NCBI GenBank assembly: GCA_963648205.1
Contig: CAVJCT010000059.1
Span: forward strand, 6,242 to 70,241
DNA from: UBA1181 sp963648205
Lineage (GTDB): Bacteria > Bacteroidota > Bacteroidia > Bacteroidales > Paludibacteraceae
Direction: 5' to 3'
Length of the DNA: 64,000 nucleotides
The translations under genes and the position numbers were made by a program. The notes beneath the pieces were generated by a model. That model worked only from the letters and a program-made list of their open reading frames with translations, was not told where the DNA came from and searched no databases. This document shows positions 53,599 through 62,600 of the stretch, piece after piece. Position 1 is the first letter of the stretch; each line of letters begins with the position of its first letter.

Positions 53599-56412
53599 CT
53601 AATGCTGTTTCAGTTTTTCCTTTAAGAACCTGCCCGTATGCGATTTCTCACACTGTGCCAATTCCTCAGGTGTGCCAGCAAAGACAACTTCTCCACCGTC
53701 TTTACCGCCCTCTGGACCGATATCTATCACATAATCAGCCGATTTCACCACGTCCATGTCATGCTCGACAATCAAGACGGAATGACCATTGGCAATCAGT
53801 GCGTTAAATGCTTTCAGAAGCGTCTTCACATCGTGAAAATGCAATCCTGTGGTTGGCTCATCGAAGATGAAAAGCGTGGGTTCTGGCTTCTCCGTACCCA
53901 ATATGTCTGCCAACTTAACACGCTGACTCTCACCGCCTGAAAGCGTGTCTGACGGCTGACCTAACTTTACATAGCCTAAACCAACATCTTGCAAAGTCTT
54001 CAACTTGCGCACGATCTTTTTCTCGACGGCAGTGGTTGACTCTGAGAAAAACTCAACTGCCTGATTGACAGTCATTTCCAACACATCATAGATGGATTTT
54101 CCTCTGACTAACACCTCGAGTATATCCGACTTGAATCGTTTGCCTTGACATGCTTCGCACGGCATCACCAAGTCTGCCATGAACTGCATCTCAACGGTGA
54201 TTGTACCTTCACCCTTGCACTCTTCGCAGCGGCCTCCTTCTGTGTTGAAAGAGAAATAGCCTGGACCGTAGCCCATTTGTTTTGACAACTGTTGGTCGGA
54301 GAAGAGTTTGCGAATGTCGTCGTATGCTTTGACGTAGGTTACAGGGTTGGAGCGAGACGATTTTCCGATTGGATTTTGGTCGACAAACTCCACACCATGT
54401 AAGGCGTTCAGACTGCCTTTCAGTTCGCTGTAAGAACCTGGCTTGTCTGCCGTCTCATCGAAATTGCGTTTCAACGCATTATACAGCACATCGTAGACCA
54501 AAGACGACTTTCCTGAACCGCTCACACCTGTAACGACTGTCAGCACGTTCAAAGGAAATTTCACGTCGATGCCTTTGAGGTTGTTGTGGCAAACGCCCGT
54601 TACCTCAATATAGTTGTTCCACGGACGGCGGTAACGAGGCACTTCAATCTGCTCCGTTCCCTTCAGATATTTCAAAGTGTAACTTCTCTCGCATAATGCT
54701 TTGTCGTTCAACACTTCATCTGTGATTGGCCCTTGCCAAACCACTTCGCCACCTAAACGACCTGCATCTGGACCGATATCCACGATGTAGTCGGCAGCAC
54801 GCATGAACTCCTCGTCATGCTCCACTACGACCACCGTGTTGCCCAACTGCTGTAATTTGCGCAATACGCCAATCAGCAGGTGCGTGTCGCGCGGATGCAA
54901 ACCGATACTTGGTTCATCCAACACATAAAGCGAACCAACCAAACTGCTACCCAATGAGGTTACCAGATTGATACGCTGACTCTCACCGCCCGAAAGGGAA
55001 TTAGAGAGACGATTCAGCGTGAGGTAACTCAAGCCTACCTCGTTGAGCAACTGCAACCGATGACGAATCTCCGTCAACAACCGTTTCGACAACTGTTGCT
55101 CTTGCTCCGTCAACTCTATGTTCTCGAAAAAGGTTGCCAGTTCTTCCACCTGCATAGAAACCAACTCTGTGATAGTCTTGCCTGCCACTTTCACATAACT
55201 TGCCTCTTTGCGCAAACGGCTGCCATGGCAATCTGGACACGTTGTCTTGCCTCGATAACGTGCCATCATCACCCTGTATTGTATCTTATACTGATTCTCT
55301 TTTACAAAATCAAAAAAAGCGTCGATGCCTTGGATTTTGTCGTTTCCATGCCACAAAAGGTCTTTTTCCTCCTGCGACAAGTGCATATACGCCTTGTGAA
55401 CTGGGAATTTCTGTCGACCTGCATTCAGCACGAAATACTGCTGCCATTCCGACATCTTATCGCCTCGCCAACAAGCCACCGCTCCTTCGTAAACGGACTT
55501 TGACTTGTCTGGTATCACCAAATCCTCGTCGATGCCCATCACCTTGCCAAATCCCTCGCAAGTGGGGCATGCTCCTAACGGTGTGTTGAAGCTGAACATC
55601 ATATCGCTCGGCTCCTCGAAAGTTATGCCATCGGCTTCAAATTTCTTCGAGAAGGCTCTCTCAACAGGCTCTGCTCCCTTCTCATAGATTCGGATGATAC
55701 AAGTATCGTCTGCTTCCGAAAAAGCCTCTTGAATGGACTCTGTCAGACGGTTGGAGGTGTCGGCATCGTTTTTCACAGCAAAACGGTCGACTACCAAGAC
55801 CACACGCTTCTTCTTCGAGACATCGCTACTTGCCAGCAACTCCTCGATACGCATCACCTCGCCATCCGCTTCAACACGATTGTAGCCTTGCTTCGACAAG
55901 ACTTCCAACTGCTGTGCGATATCTCTTCCTTTAGGAACAATGAACGGAGAAAGCACCATGCCCTTCGTTCCTTCGGGGAAAGAAAAAATGTAATCGATTA
56001 CATCGCTGATTTTATGCTTTTTGACCTCACATCCCGAAATAGGGGAGTAGGTTTTACCAATTCTTGCGAACAGGAGTTTGAGGTATTCGTATATCTCAGT
56101 CGAAGTGCCCACCGTAGAACGTGGATTATGCGTGTTGACCTTCTGCTGAATGGCAATAGCGGGCGGTATTCCTTTGATGAAATCCACTTCAGGTTTGCTC
56201 ATCCTGCCTAAGAACTGACGCGCATACGAAGAGAGGCTCTCTACATAACGACGTTGACCCTCAGCATAGAGCGTGTCGAAGGCCAACGAAGACTTGCCAG
56301 ACCCAGAGAGTCCGGTGATAACAGTAAATTTATTTCGCGGTATGCTCACGTCCACCCCCTTCAGGTTATGAACGTGCGCATTTTTTATTATGATCACATC
56401 ACTGTCCGCCAT
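53599..56412 (-). CDS. uvrA: Excinuclease ABC subunit A
   Basis: The 937-residue protein recognises DNA damage and loads UvrB in nucleotide excision repair. It has two ABC ATPase modules with P-loops GLSGSGKSSLAFDT (N-terminal) and GVSGSGKSSLVYDV (C-terminal), the LSGGESQR signatures, and zinc-binding CxxC pairs (CPTCEGFG, CPDCHGSR, CEECKGEG, CEACQGKRF). ATG 56412 is used. A frame running back to 56469 crosses a -7 element at 56446-56453 and adds residues absent from the family. Confidence 0.96.
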   Translation of the reverse strand: MADSDVIIIKNAHVHNLKGVDVSIPRNKFTVITGLSGSGKSSLAFDTLYAEGQRRYVESLSSYARQFLGRMSKPEVDFIKGIPPAIAIQQKVNTHNPRSTVGTSTEIYEYLKLLFARIGKTYSPISGCEVKKHKISDVIDYIFSFPEGTKGMVLSPFIVPKGRDIAQQLEVLSKQGYNRVEADGEVMRIEELLASSDVSKKKRVVLVVDRFAVKNDADTSNRLTESIQEAFSEADDTCIIRIYEKGAEPVERAFSKKFEADGITFEEPSDMMFSFNTPLGACPTCEGFGKVMGIDEDLVIPDKSKSVYEGAVACWRGDKMSEWQQYFVLNAGRQKFPVHKAYMHLSQEEKDLLWHGNDKIQGIDAFFDFVKENQYKIQYRVMMARYRGKTTCPDCHGSRLRKEASYVKVAGKTITELVSMQVEELATFFENIELTEQEQQLSKRLLTEIRHRLQLLNEVGLSYLTLNRLSNSLSGGESQRINLVTSLGSSLVGSLYVLDEPSIGLHPRDTHLLIGVLRKLQQLGNTVVVVEHDEEFMRAADYIVDIGPDAGRLGGEVVWQGPITDEVLNDKALCERSYTLKYLKGTEQIEVPRYRRPWNNYIEVTGVCHNNLKGIDVKFPLNVLTVVTGVSGSGKSSLVYDVLYNALKRNFDETADKPGSYSELKGSLNALHGVEFVDQNPIGKSSRSNPVTYVKAYDDIRKLFSDQQLSKQMGYGPGYFSFNTEGGRCEECKGEGTITVEMQFMADLVMPCEACQGKRFKSDILEVLVRGKSIYDVLEMTVNQAVEFFSESTTAVEKKIVRKLKTLQDVGLGYVKLGQPSDTLSGGESQRVKLADILGTEKPEPTLFIFDEPTTGLHFHDVKTLLKAFNALIANGHSVLIVEHDMDVVKSADYVIDIGPEGGKDGGEVVFAGTPEELAQCEKSHTGRFLKEKLKQH

Positions 56413-56445
56413 AGACTTGTTTTCAATTCTTAACTTTAAGGATGA

Positions 56446-56453
56446 CAAAGTTA
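56446..56453 (-). promoter_or_regulatory. -7 element (TAACTTTG) for uvrA
   Basis: Exact TAnnTTTG match on the minus strand, 34 bases before the uvrA ATG and just after the stop of the M13 peptidase gene. Confidence 0.6.
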
Positions 56454-56462
56454 ACGATATTT

Positions 56463-58505
56463 TTACCAAATCACGATTCTATCTGCTGGCGCAACATACA
56501 TGGAGTCTGATTCTGTGATTCCAAAGGCACTATAGAAGAAGTCTAACATTGGCAACTGGGTGTTCACTCTGTATCGACCGTTGGCGTGTGGGTCGGTGAT
56601 CACCTGCTGACGGAGGTATTCGTCGCGGTAGTTTCCTGCCCAAATTCTTGAGTAGGCATAGATAAAACGCTGATCTGCCGTCTGACCGTCGATCATTGGG
56701 TCTGAACCCCCTTTCAACGTGTTCAAAAAGGCTTGGTGCGCAATGTTGAGTCCACCGAGGTCGGCTATGTTCTCACCGAGCGTCAACTCGCCGTTGCAGT
56801 GCATCGAATCGATTACAACCACCTCTGAGAAGCGGTTTTTGAGTCGCTCGGTGGCAGCCTTGAACTGTTCAGCGTCGGTAGCCGTCCACCATTCGTGCAA
56901 GTTTCCGTCTTTGCCAAACTGGCGACCTTGATCGTCAAAACCGTGAGTCATTTCGTGACCAATCACCACGCCGATAGCACCGTAGTTCACCGCGTCGTCA
57001 CCCTCGGCATAGAAGAATGGAGGCTGAAGGATTCCTGCAGGGAAAACAATCTCGTTGTTCAGCGGACTGTAGTAGGCGTTGACTGTCTGAGGAGTCATAT
57101 ACCATTTGTTCTTGTCTACTGGCTGACCAATCTCGCGCATCGACTTGACACTGGCAAAATGCGTGAGGGCGATATAGTTCTCAACAAGACTCTTCGTGGT
57201 GTCGACTGTCGCTTCTGTATAATCTTCCCAAACGTCAGGGTAGCCCACCTTCACTTTGATGGCAGCCAATTTCTCGTGAGCCTCCGCTTTGGTGCTATCC
57301 GACATCCAAGTCAGGTTGTCAATTCGCTGACCAAATGCAGTGCGAAGTTCCTCTATGAGGTTCTGCATACGAGCCTTGGCTTCCTTCGTGAAATATTTCT
57401 CTACAAACAACTGACCCAATGGCTGACCTAACATTCCTTGAACCATATCTAAAGAACGCTTCCAAAGAGCCTTCCTCTCAGTAACTCCGCTCAAGGTTTT
57501 GCCATAGAAATCGAATTTTGTCAATGCAAACTCATCGGAGAGATAGCCCGACAAACCACGCACGGTGCTGTACTTGAGGTAATCTGCCAAAACAGCCTTG
57601 TCTGTCTTTTTCATCAACTCAAAAATACCTTTGAAGAATTTCGGTTGACCTATTGTAATCTTGGTTGGCTTGACAGGAAACTCCTCGAAATAAGCCTCCC
57701 AATCGAACAGTGGGTAGTTGGTTTTCAACTCCTCGAAAGTCATCTTGTTGTAGGTGGCTTGAGGGTCGCGGTTCTCCACTTTCGTGTTCATCAACCCTGC
57801 CATTCCCTTCTCAAAAGCATAAATCTTCTCTGCACGATCGTTCACACTCGCGCTATCGCCACCCAAGAGTAGAAGAAATTTTGCCACCATCTTCTTGTAG
57901 GCAACAATGATCTCCTGACCCTTAGACGACTCGTCGAAATAGTAGTCTCTGTTAGGCAAACCGATGCCATCTTGCCAGAGTTCGCCGATGTTCATCGAAC
58001 TGTTTTTCGCATCAGGCGTGCAACCCACTGTGAAGAATGGATTTCCCAAATTGATGTGGTGGTAGGCAATTTCTTTAGCGAAAGAGGCACTATCAAGCAC
58101 CCAATCCATCTGGTCGATACGATCCAAAACGAACTGAATTGGAGCAATGCCTTCACGCTCACGGCGAGCCGAATCCATTGCCAGAGTATAGTAGTCGCCG
58201 ATTTTCTGCTGATTCGTACCTTGCGCTGCATTCGCTTTTTGCGCAGCCTCAACAATCTCTTTCAAACGGTCTAAATTCTCGTCGTTCAGCACATCGAAAG
58301 TGTTCAAACGACTCTTCTCGCCTGGAATCGGATGAGCAGCCATCCATCCACCATTGGAGTATTGATAGAAATCATCGCCCAACTTCACTGTCGTATCGCA
58401 ATCGCTCGGCAAGTAGTGAGCCACTTTATCCATATTATTTTTCTGACATCCCGAAAACAAAAGGGAAGATGCACACCCCATAATAATCAATCGTTTAAAA
58501 TTCAT
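56463..58505 (-). CDS. M13-family zinc metallopeptidase lipoprotein (PepO/neprilysin-like)
   Basis: The 680-residue endopeptidase has a lipoprotein signal (SLLFSGC, Cys20), then the M13 N-terminal helical domain beginning GDDFYQYSNGGWM. The catalytic domain follows with HEMTH at about 517-521, the third zinc ligand Glu in GENIADLGG, and the family ending around NGRYRVN and a final VIW. It would cleave peptides at the cell envelope. It is a single gene with a good promoter; uvrA starts 50 bases after it. Confidence 0.94.
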   Translation of the reverse strand: MNFKRLIIMGCASSLLFSGCQKNNMDKVAHYLPSDCDTTVKLGDDFYQYSNGGWMAAHPIPGEKSRLNTFDVLNDENLDRLKEIVEAAQKANAAQGTNQQKIGDYYTLAMDSARREREGIAPIQFVLDRIDQMDWVLDSASFAKEIAYHHINLGNPFFTVGCTPDAKNSSMNIGELWQDGIGLPNRDYYFDESSKGQEIIVAYKKMVAKFLLLLGGDSASVNDRAEKIYAFEKGMAGLMNTKVENRDPQATYNKMTFEELKTNYPLFDWEAYFEEFPVKPTKITIGQPKFFKGIFELMKKTDKAVLADYLKYSTVRGLSGYLSDEFALTKFDFYGKTLSGVTERKALWKRSLDMVQGMLGQPLGQLFVEKYFTKEAKARMQNLIEELRTAFGQRIDNLTWMSDSTKAEAHEKLAAIKVKVGYPDVWEDYTEATVDTTKSLVENYIALTHFASVKSMREIGQPVDKNKWYMTPQTVNAYYSPLNNEIVFPAGILQPPFFYAEGDDAVNYGAIGVVIGHEMTHGFDDQGRQFGKDGNLHEWWTATDAEQFKAATERLKNRFSEVVVIDSMHCNGELTLGENIADLGGLNIAHQAFLNTLKGGSDPMIDGQTADQRFIYAYSRIWAGNYRDEYLRQQVITDPHANGRYRVNTQLPMLDFFYSAFGITESDSMYVAPADRIVIW

Positions 58506-58527
58506 TTTTCTGCAATTTTTTCTATCA

Positions 58528-58535
58528 CAAAGATA
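58528..58535 (-). promoter_or_regulatory. -7 element (TATCTTTG) for the M13 peptidase gene
   Basis: Exact TAnnTTTG match on the minus strand, 23 bases before the ATG at 58505. Confidence 0.65.
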
Positions 58536-58536
58536 G

Positions 58537-58596
58537 GGTTAAAATCTTGATAAAAATAAGATTTAAACCTTGATAGACAAAACAAGGTTAAAATCA
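58537..58596 (-). repeat. Interleaved short repeats and weak hairpin
   Basis: GGTTAAAATC occurs near 58537 and 58587 and a near-inverse GATTTAAACC lies between them. AACCTTG (58566-58572) and CAAGGTT (58583-58589) can form a 7-bp hairpin followed on the minus strand by a T-rich stretch. It may end the transcript of the upstream ART-like gene, or bind a regulator of the M13 gene. Confidence 0.45.
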
Positions 58597-58616
58597 ATTC
58601 TGATTCATGTTGCAAA

Positions 58617-59168
58617 TCAGATAGTCTCCACAATACGAAATGCGTTAGAAAGCAATGTCTTGTCAAAGAAGCAAATTTGAATCTTCTCAATGCGTTTCAT
58701 TACTATTTCACCAGTTGATAATACAACAGGACTATTTGAATTTTTCCCTTGAGGCCACACTCTAATGGCTTTATAGTTGAAATTAGGATTCCTTTTCAAA
58801 TAAGAAAGAACAACGGGAAATTTCAACGTGCGAACATTCATCTTTTCTTTTAGAAGTTTTGCACATTTCATAAAAGTCTCGTAATGTTTTACATCCCCAA
58901 CCAAATCGTACAGTAAATGAGAATGTTGGTCGTATGTAGTATGACAAATTACATATCCATTCTTCTGATAAACTGTATTTCCCCACCAACGAGCATCCTC
59001 TATTCGAGTATCCCAAAAGTAGTATCCCTCACCTAACCATGGCTCTTTGACTCCACGTTTCAAAATTCCGTTGTCATATCGTACTGAACAGAAAAAAGGT
59101 CCATGTTTAATGATTTCCTCATTATTACCTCGGTTTTCTACCGTCTGATAAATATCAGTTAATTTCAT
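58617..59168 (-). CDS. Putative ADP-ribosyltransferase-like toxin (DUF3990-like)
   Basis: The 183-residue basic protein has no signal peptide. It shows spaced motifs like small ADP-ribosyltransferase domains: HG at 22-23, then a glycine-led GEGYYFWDT about 25 residues later and ARWWG. This is the H, then G-x-G-x-Y-F...A..W pattern of DUF3990-type proteins. A histidine/tyrosine-rich helix and a strand-rich end follow. The NAD-binding H and Y candidates are present, but I cannot identify the third catalytic residue with confidence. The acidic 78-residue gene upstream may encode its antitoxin. The AT-rich composition differs from the flanking genes. Confidence 0.55.
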   Translation of the reverse strand: MKLTDIYQTVENRGNNEEIIKHGPFFCSVRYDNGILKRGVKEPWLGEGYYFWDTRIEDARWWGNTVYQKNGYVICHTTYDQHSHLLYDLVGDVKHYETFMKCAKLLKEKMNVRTLKFPVVLSYLKRNPNFNYKAIRVWPQGKNSNSPVVLSTGEIVMKRIEKIQICFFDKTLLSNAFRIVETI

Positions 59169-59274
59169 TTTTTTATGATTATAAAAATAACTTCTTCCAT
59201 CCTAAATCTTGTTCGAAATAACGATGGAATAGTTGACAAAAAAACAGGAATTTACTCTCTCTCAAAAATATTTG

Positions 59275-59511
59275 CTAAACCATTTCTTTTTCACAAGTAT
59301 TTAGTAATGAACTAATTGATTGCGTTTTATCTTCGCCCTCTTTGTCTGAAAAGACTGAAGAAACGCCATAGTTTTCTTCTACTGACTTTGCATACTCCAT
59401 CACATCAGGACCGATTTCATTGAGATGCTCTTGTTCCTTCCAATCTCTTTCAAGCACCTCCTTAGGAGTGTTCTCAAAATAATTTTTCAAATCTTCATAA
59501 AAATCTACCAT
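59275..59511 (-). CDS. Small acidic protein, candidate antitoxin
   Basis: The 78-residue protein has 20 acidic and 8 basic residues. Its first half reads FENTPKEVLERDWKEQEHLNEIGPDVMEYAKSV, a pattern I associate with short Bacteroidota proteins encoded beside toxin-like genes, although I cannot confirm a family. The second half is Ser-rich and probably disordered, a common trait of antitoxins. It is the first gene of a two-gene unit, 106 bases before the ART-like gene, behind a promoter flanked by palindromes. Confidence 0.5.
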   Translation of the reverse strand: MVDFYEDLKNYFENTPKEVLERDWKEQEHLNEIGPDVMEYAKSVEENYGVSSVFSDKEGEDKTQSISSLLNTCEKEMV

Positions 59512-59521
59512 ATCATCTTAT

Positions 59522-59535
59522 TTTAACATGTTAAA
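59522..59535. promoter_or_regulatory. Perfect 14-bp palindrome, candidate operator 1
   Basis: TTTAACATGTTAAA is its own reverse complement and lies 10 bases upstream of the 78-residue gene, inside its leader. It may bind a regulator, for example the antitoxin complex. Confidence 0.55.
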
Positions 59536-59560
59536 CATTTGTATCAAAACACTTTACATA

Positions 59561-59575
59561 ACCTTTGCAAAGGTA
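59561..59575 (-). promoter_or_regulatory. -7 element inside a 14-bp palindrome, candidate operator 2
   Basis: ACCTTTGCAAAGGT (59561-59574) is a perfect palindrome. On the minus strand TACCTTTG (59575-59568) inside it matches the -7 consensus. A protein bound here would cover the promoter. Its centre is 39 bases from the centre of the other palindrome. Confidence 0.6.
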
Positions 59576-59592
59576 CAACAATTTTCTACAAG

Positions 59593-59627
59593 AAAAAAGT
59601 CAGAACCGAATCATTTCAGTTCTGACT
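59593..59627 (-). terminator. Terminator of the activase-like gene
   Basis: AGTCAGAAC (59598-59606) pairs perfectly with GTTCTGACT (59619-59627), and a T-run follows on the minus strand. It lies just upstream of the toxin-antitoxin-like cassette and insulates it. Confidence 0.88.
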
Positions 59628-59650
59628 CTCTATAATCTATGGTTCTTCTT

Positions 59651-62600
59651 TTACCTCATGTTACTTGTAAACAACAGCAGTCGGTTTGCTATGTTCGCCT
59701 CGCTGACACCGCCATCGAAATCGAGCGACAGCATATTGAGCTGCGGATACTCTTTCTTGAGTTTCTTCTCGATTCCACGCGCCACAATGTGGTTGGCAAT
59801 ACATCCGAATGGCTGCATACTGATCACGTTGTTACATCCGTCTTTGATGAAGGCAATCACCTCCGCTGGCAACAACCAACCCTCACCAAACTGAGCCGAC
59901 AAACTGACAATGTCTTTCGCATACTCACTGATCGTCTTGATGTCTTGCTCTGGCTTGTAGAACTTGAACTGCGATGCTTCCTTCTCCAACTTCTTCATCA
60001 CACGGCGAATCAGACTGTAAGCCATATCCATCACCAAAGGTGGAACTTTGAAGCGTTTCACGAAGTTTTCGCGGTTGAACTTGTAGTTCACGAACGCACG
60101 GAAGAAGAAATTATGCACCGTTGAAGGAATAACCTCCACACCGTGTTCCATCAACCAATCTGGCACATAGCGGTGGGCATACGGATTGAACTTCAAGAAG
60201 ATCTCTCCTGTGATACCAGCCTTCGGATAGACTCTGTCTTCGTAGATTGGAACGGCATTGAACGCTCTCGCTGCCTCGCCTGTCAACTTCAACAAGCCTT
60301 TCGTATCGCCCTTCTCAACCAACGGTTTCGCCTTGTCCAAATAGAGGTCGCGCAACTTTCTCGCCTCACCTTTATTCTTCTCGCGAACGGCTATCGCATG
60401 GTAGAAGATTGAAAGCCAGTCGCCGTACATCGTAGCGTAGATAATCAACGGAGCCGCTTTTATCAGATTCAACTTGAATCCAGGTTGATCTTCCGTGTTG
60501 TCCGTTCCTCCGATTCCGATTACTGGAACTTGCGAAAGTCCAGCATCCACAATCGCCTTACGGATCAACGGTGGATAGTTCGTAGCACGGCACTGTCCTA
60601 ACTGGGTAACTGCCACTGCCACTTTATCCAAATCGTATTTGCCAGACTGCAATGCTTTGATCAAGTCGCCCACGATCAATGTTGCAGGGTAGCAAACTTC
60701 ATTGTTAGAATATTTCAAACCGATATCGTTCGACTCGGCATTACTCAATGGCAAAGAGACGAGGTCGTAGCCTGCCCATTTGAACGCTGCTGGGAAGAGT
60801 GGCGAAAGATACTCTGTGAAGAATGGTGCCAAGATGGTGCGCTTTTCATTGTCGCCCACCTCGAAGCGTTTTGGTTTCACAAAATCTTTCACCTCGGTCG
60901 TCTCCTTGGCATCGAATTTCAAACTCTCGATGAGCGAACGAACTCTCAACTTCATAGAACCGACATTGTTGATATCGTCAATCTTCAACAACGTCAACGG
61001 TTTGCCATAGCGATTCAACAACGAACGAACCTCATCCACGAAGAAGGCGTCTGGTCCACAACCGAATGAGGTCGTCTCCACAAAGTGGACGTTGCGTCCT
61101 TGACGTGCCACCCACTGAGCAGAATTCAGAATTCTGTTTACGAATGACCATTGCTTGATGATAAACGCCTCTTGTTCGCCATTGTTTGTTTTTCTCGTAA
61201 TCTCCTCAGTTACAACGTCTACGCCCATTTGCGAGATCATCTCAGAGATCTTATGTTGCACCAATGGATCAGTGTGGTATGGACGGCCTGCCAGAACGAT
61301 GGTCATGCGACCTTCCTTCTGTGACTTCTCGAATGCCTCTTCATTGATTTTGCGAAGATTCAAGCCGAACTCGCTATATGCTTTCAATGCCTTGTCGTGT
61401 GCGTTTTTAATCACCTTCTTAGGCACACCCAACGTCTCCATGTATCTGTACAACTGCTTCAAAAGCAACTCATCGTCTTTGAATGAGATGACAGGCGAAT
61501 CGATTGGAATTTCGGACTCGATGGCACTGTTCACCACCTCTGGATAACCGATGATGATAGGGCAGTTGAAACTGTTGGCAACAGACTTGTCCTCCTCCTT
61601 CTCGTAAACCACACGTGGAAAGAAGATTCTGTCGACACCCTTCTGCTGCAATTCGTAGATGTGGCTATGCACCAATTTGGCAGGGAAACAGATGTTGTCC
61701 GACATGACGGAGTGGACACCCTTCTCGTAGTTGCGATAGGTCGATGTGGATGAAAGTACCACCTCGATGTTACACTCCGTGAAGAAAGTGTGCCAGAATG
61801 GGAACTCTTCGTACATGTTGAGCGCACGCGGAATACCCATCTTCATCAATGGATGAGTCAACTGAGAAGGCATCTCGGCACGGTCGAACAACTCGTGATA
61901 TTTGCGGTTGCTCATGTCAATGCCTGGCTTAGCATCAGCCTGACCGTTGTGGAAGATCTTCTCACATTTGTTTCCTGAATAGTAAACACCTCCGTTTTTG
62001 AAGATGTATTTTGAAATCTGACAGTTGTTCTCACAACCCTTGCATGACAACAATTTCGTGTCGTACTCTGCCGAGTTGAGGTAGGTGTCGAGTGGAGTAG
62101 CCTCCTTTTGCTGGTCGCACATGCGCTTTGCGTAGAGGGCGCAACCATACGCACCCATCAACTCAGGCACGTTGTTGCAATATACGGTTTTACCCGTCAG
62201 ATTCTCGAACGCCTTGACGATAGAGTCGTTCTTCATCGTTCCTCCTTGGAGTACGATGTTCTTGCCAAGGTCGTCGTAGTTCTTGATTTTCAATACTTTA
62301 AACAAGCAGTTCTTCACCACTGAGTAGGCGAGTCCGGCTGCAATATCGCTCACTGCATAACCCTCGCGAAGCACCTGTTTCACCTTCGAGTTCATGAACA
62401 CTGTGCAACGCGTACCAAGATCGCATGGGTCTTTACTCTGGCATGCTTGGTAGACGAAATCCGAAATCTCGCATCCCAACGTGTTGGCGAATGTCTCGAT
62501 GAACGAACCACAACCTGAAGAACAAGCCTCATTGATCTCCATGTGAGTCAACGCACCGTTCTCCACATAGATGGCTTTCATATCCTGACCACCAATATCG

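Noticed and set aside
56412..56469. uvrA starting upstream at 56469
   Set aside because: The extension crosses a -7 promoter element and is not part of the UvrA family N-terminus.
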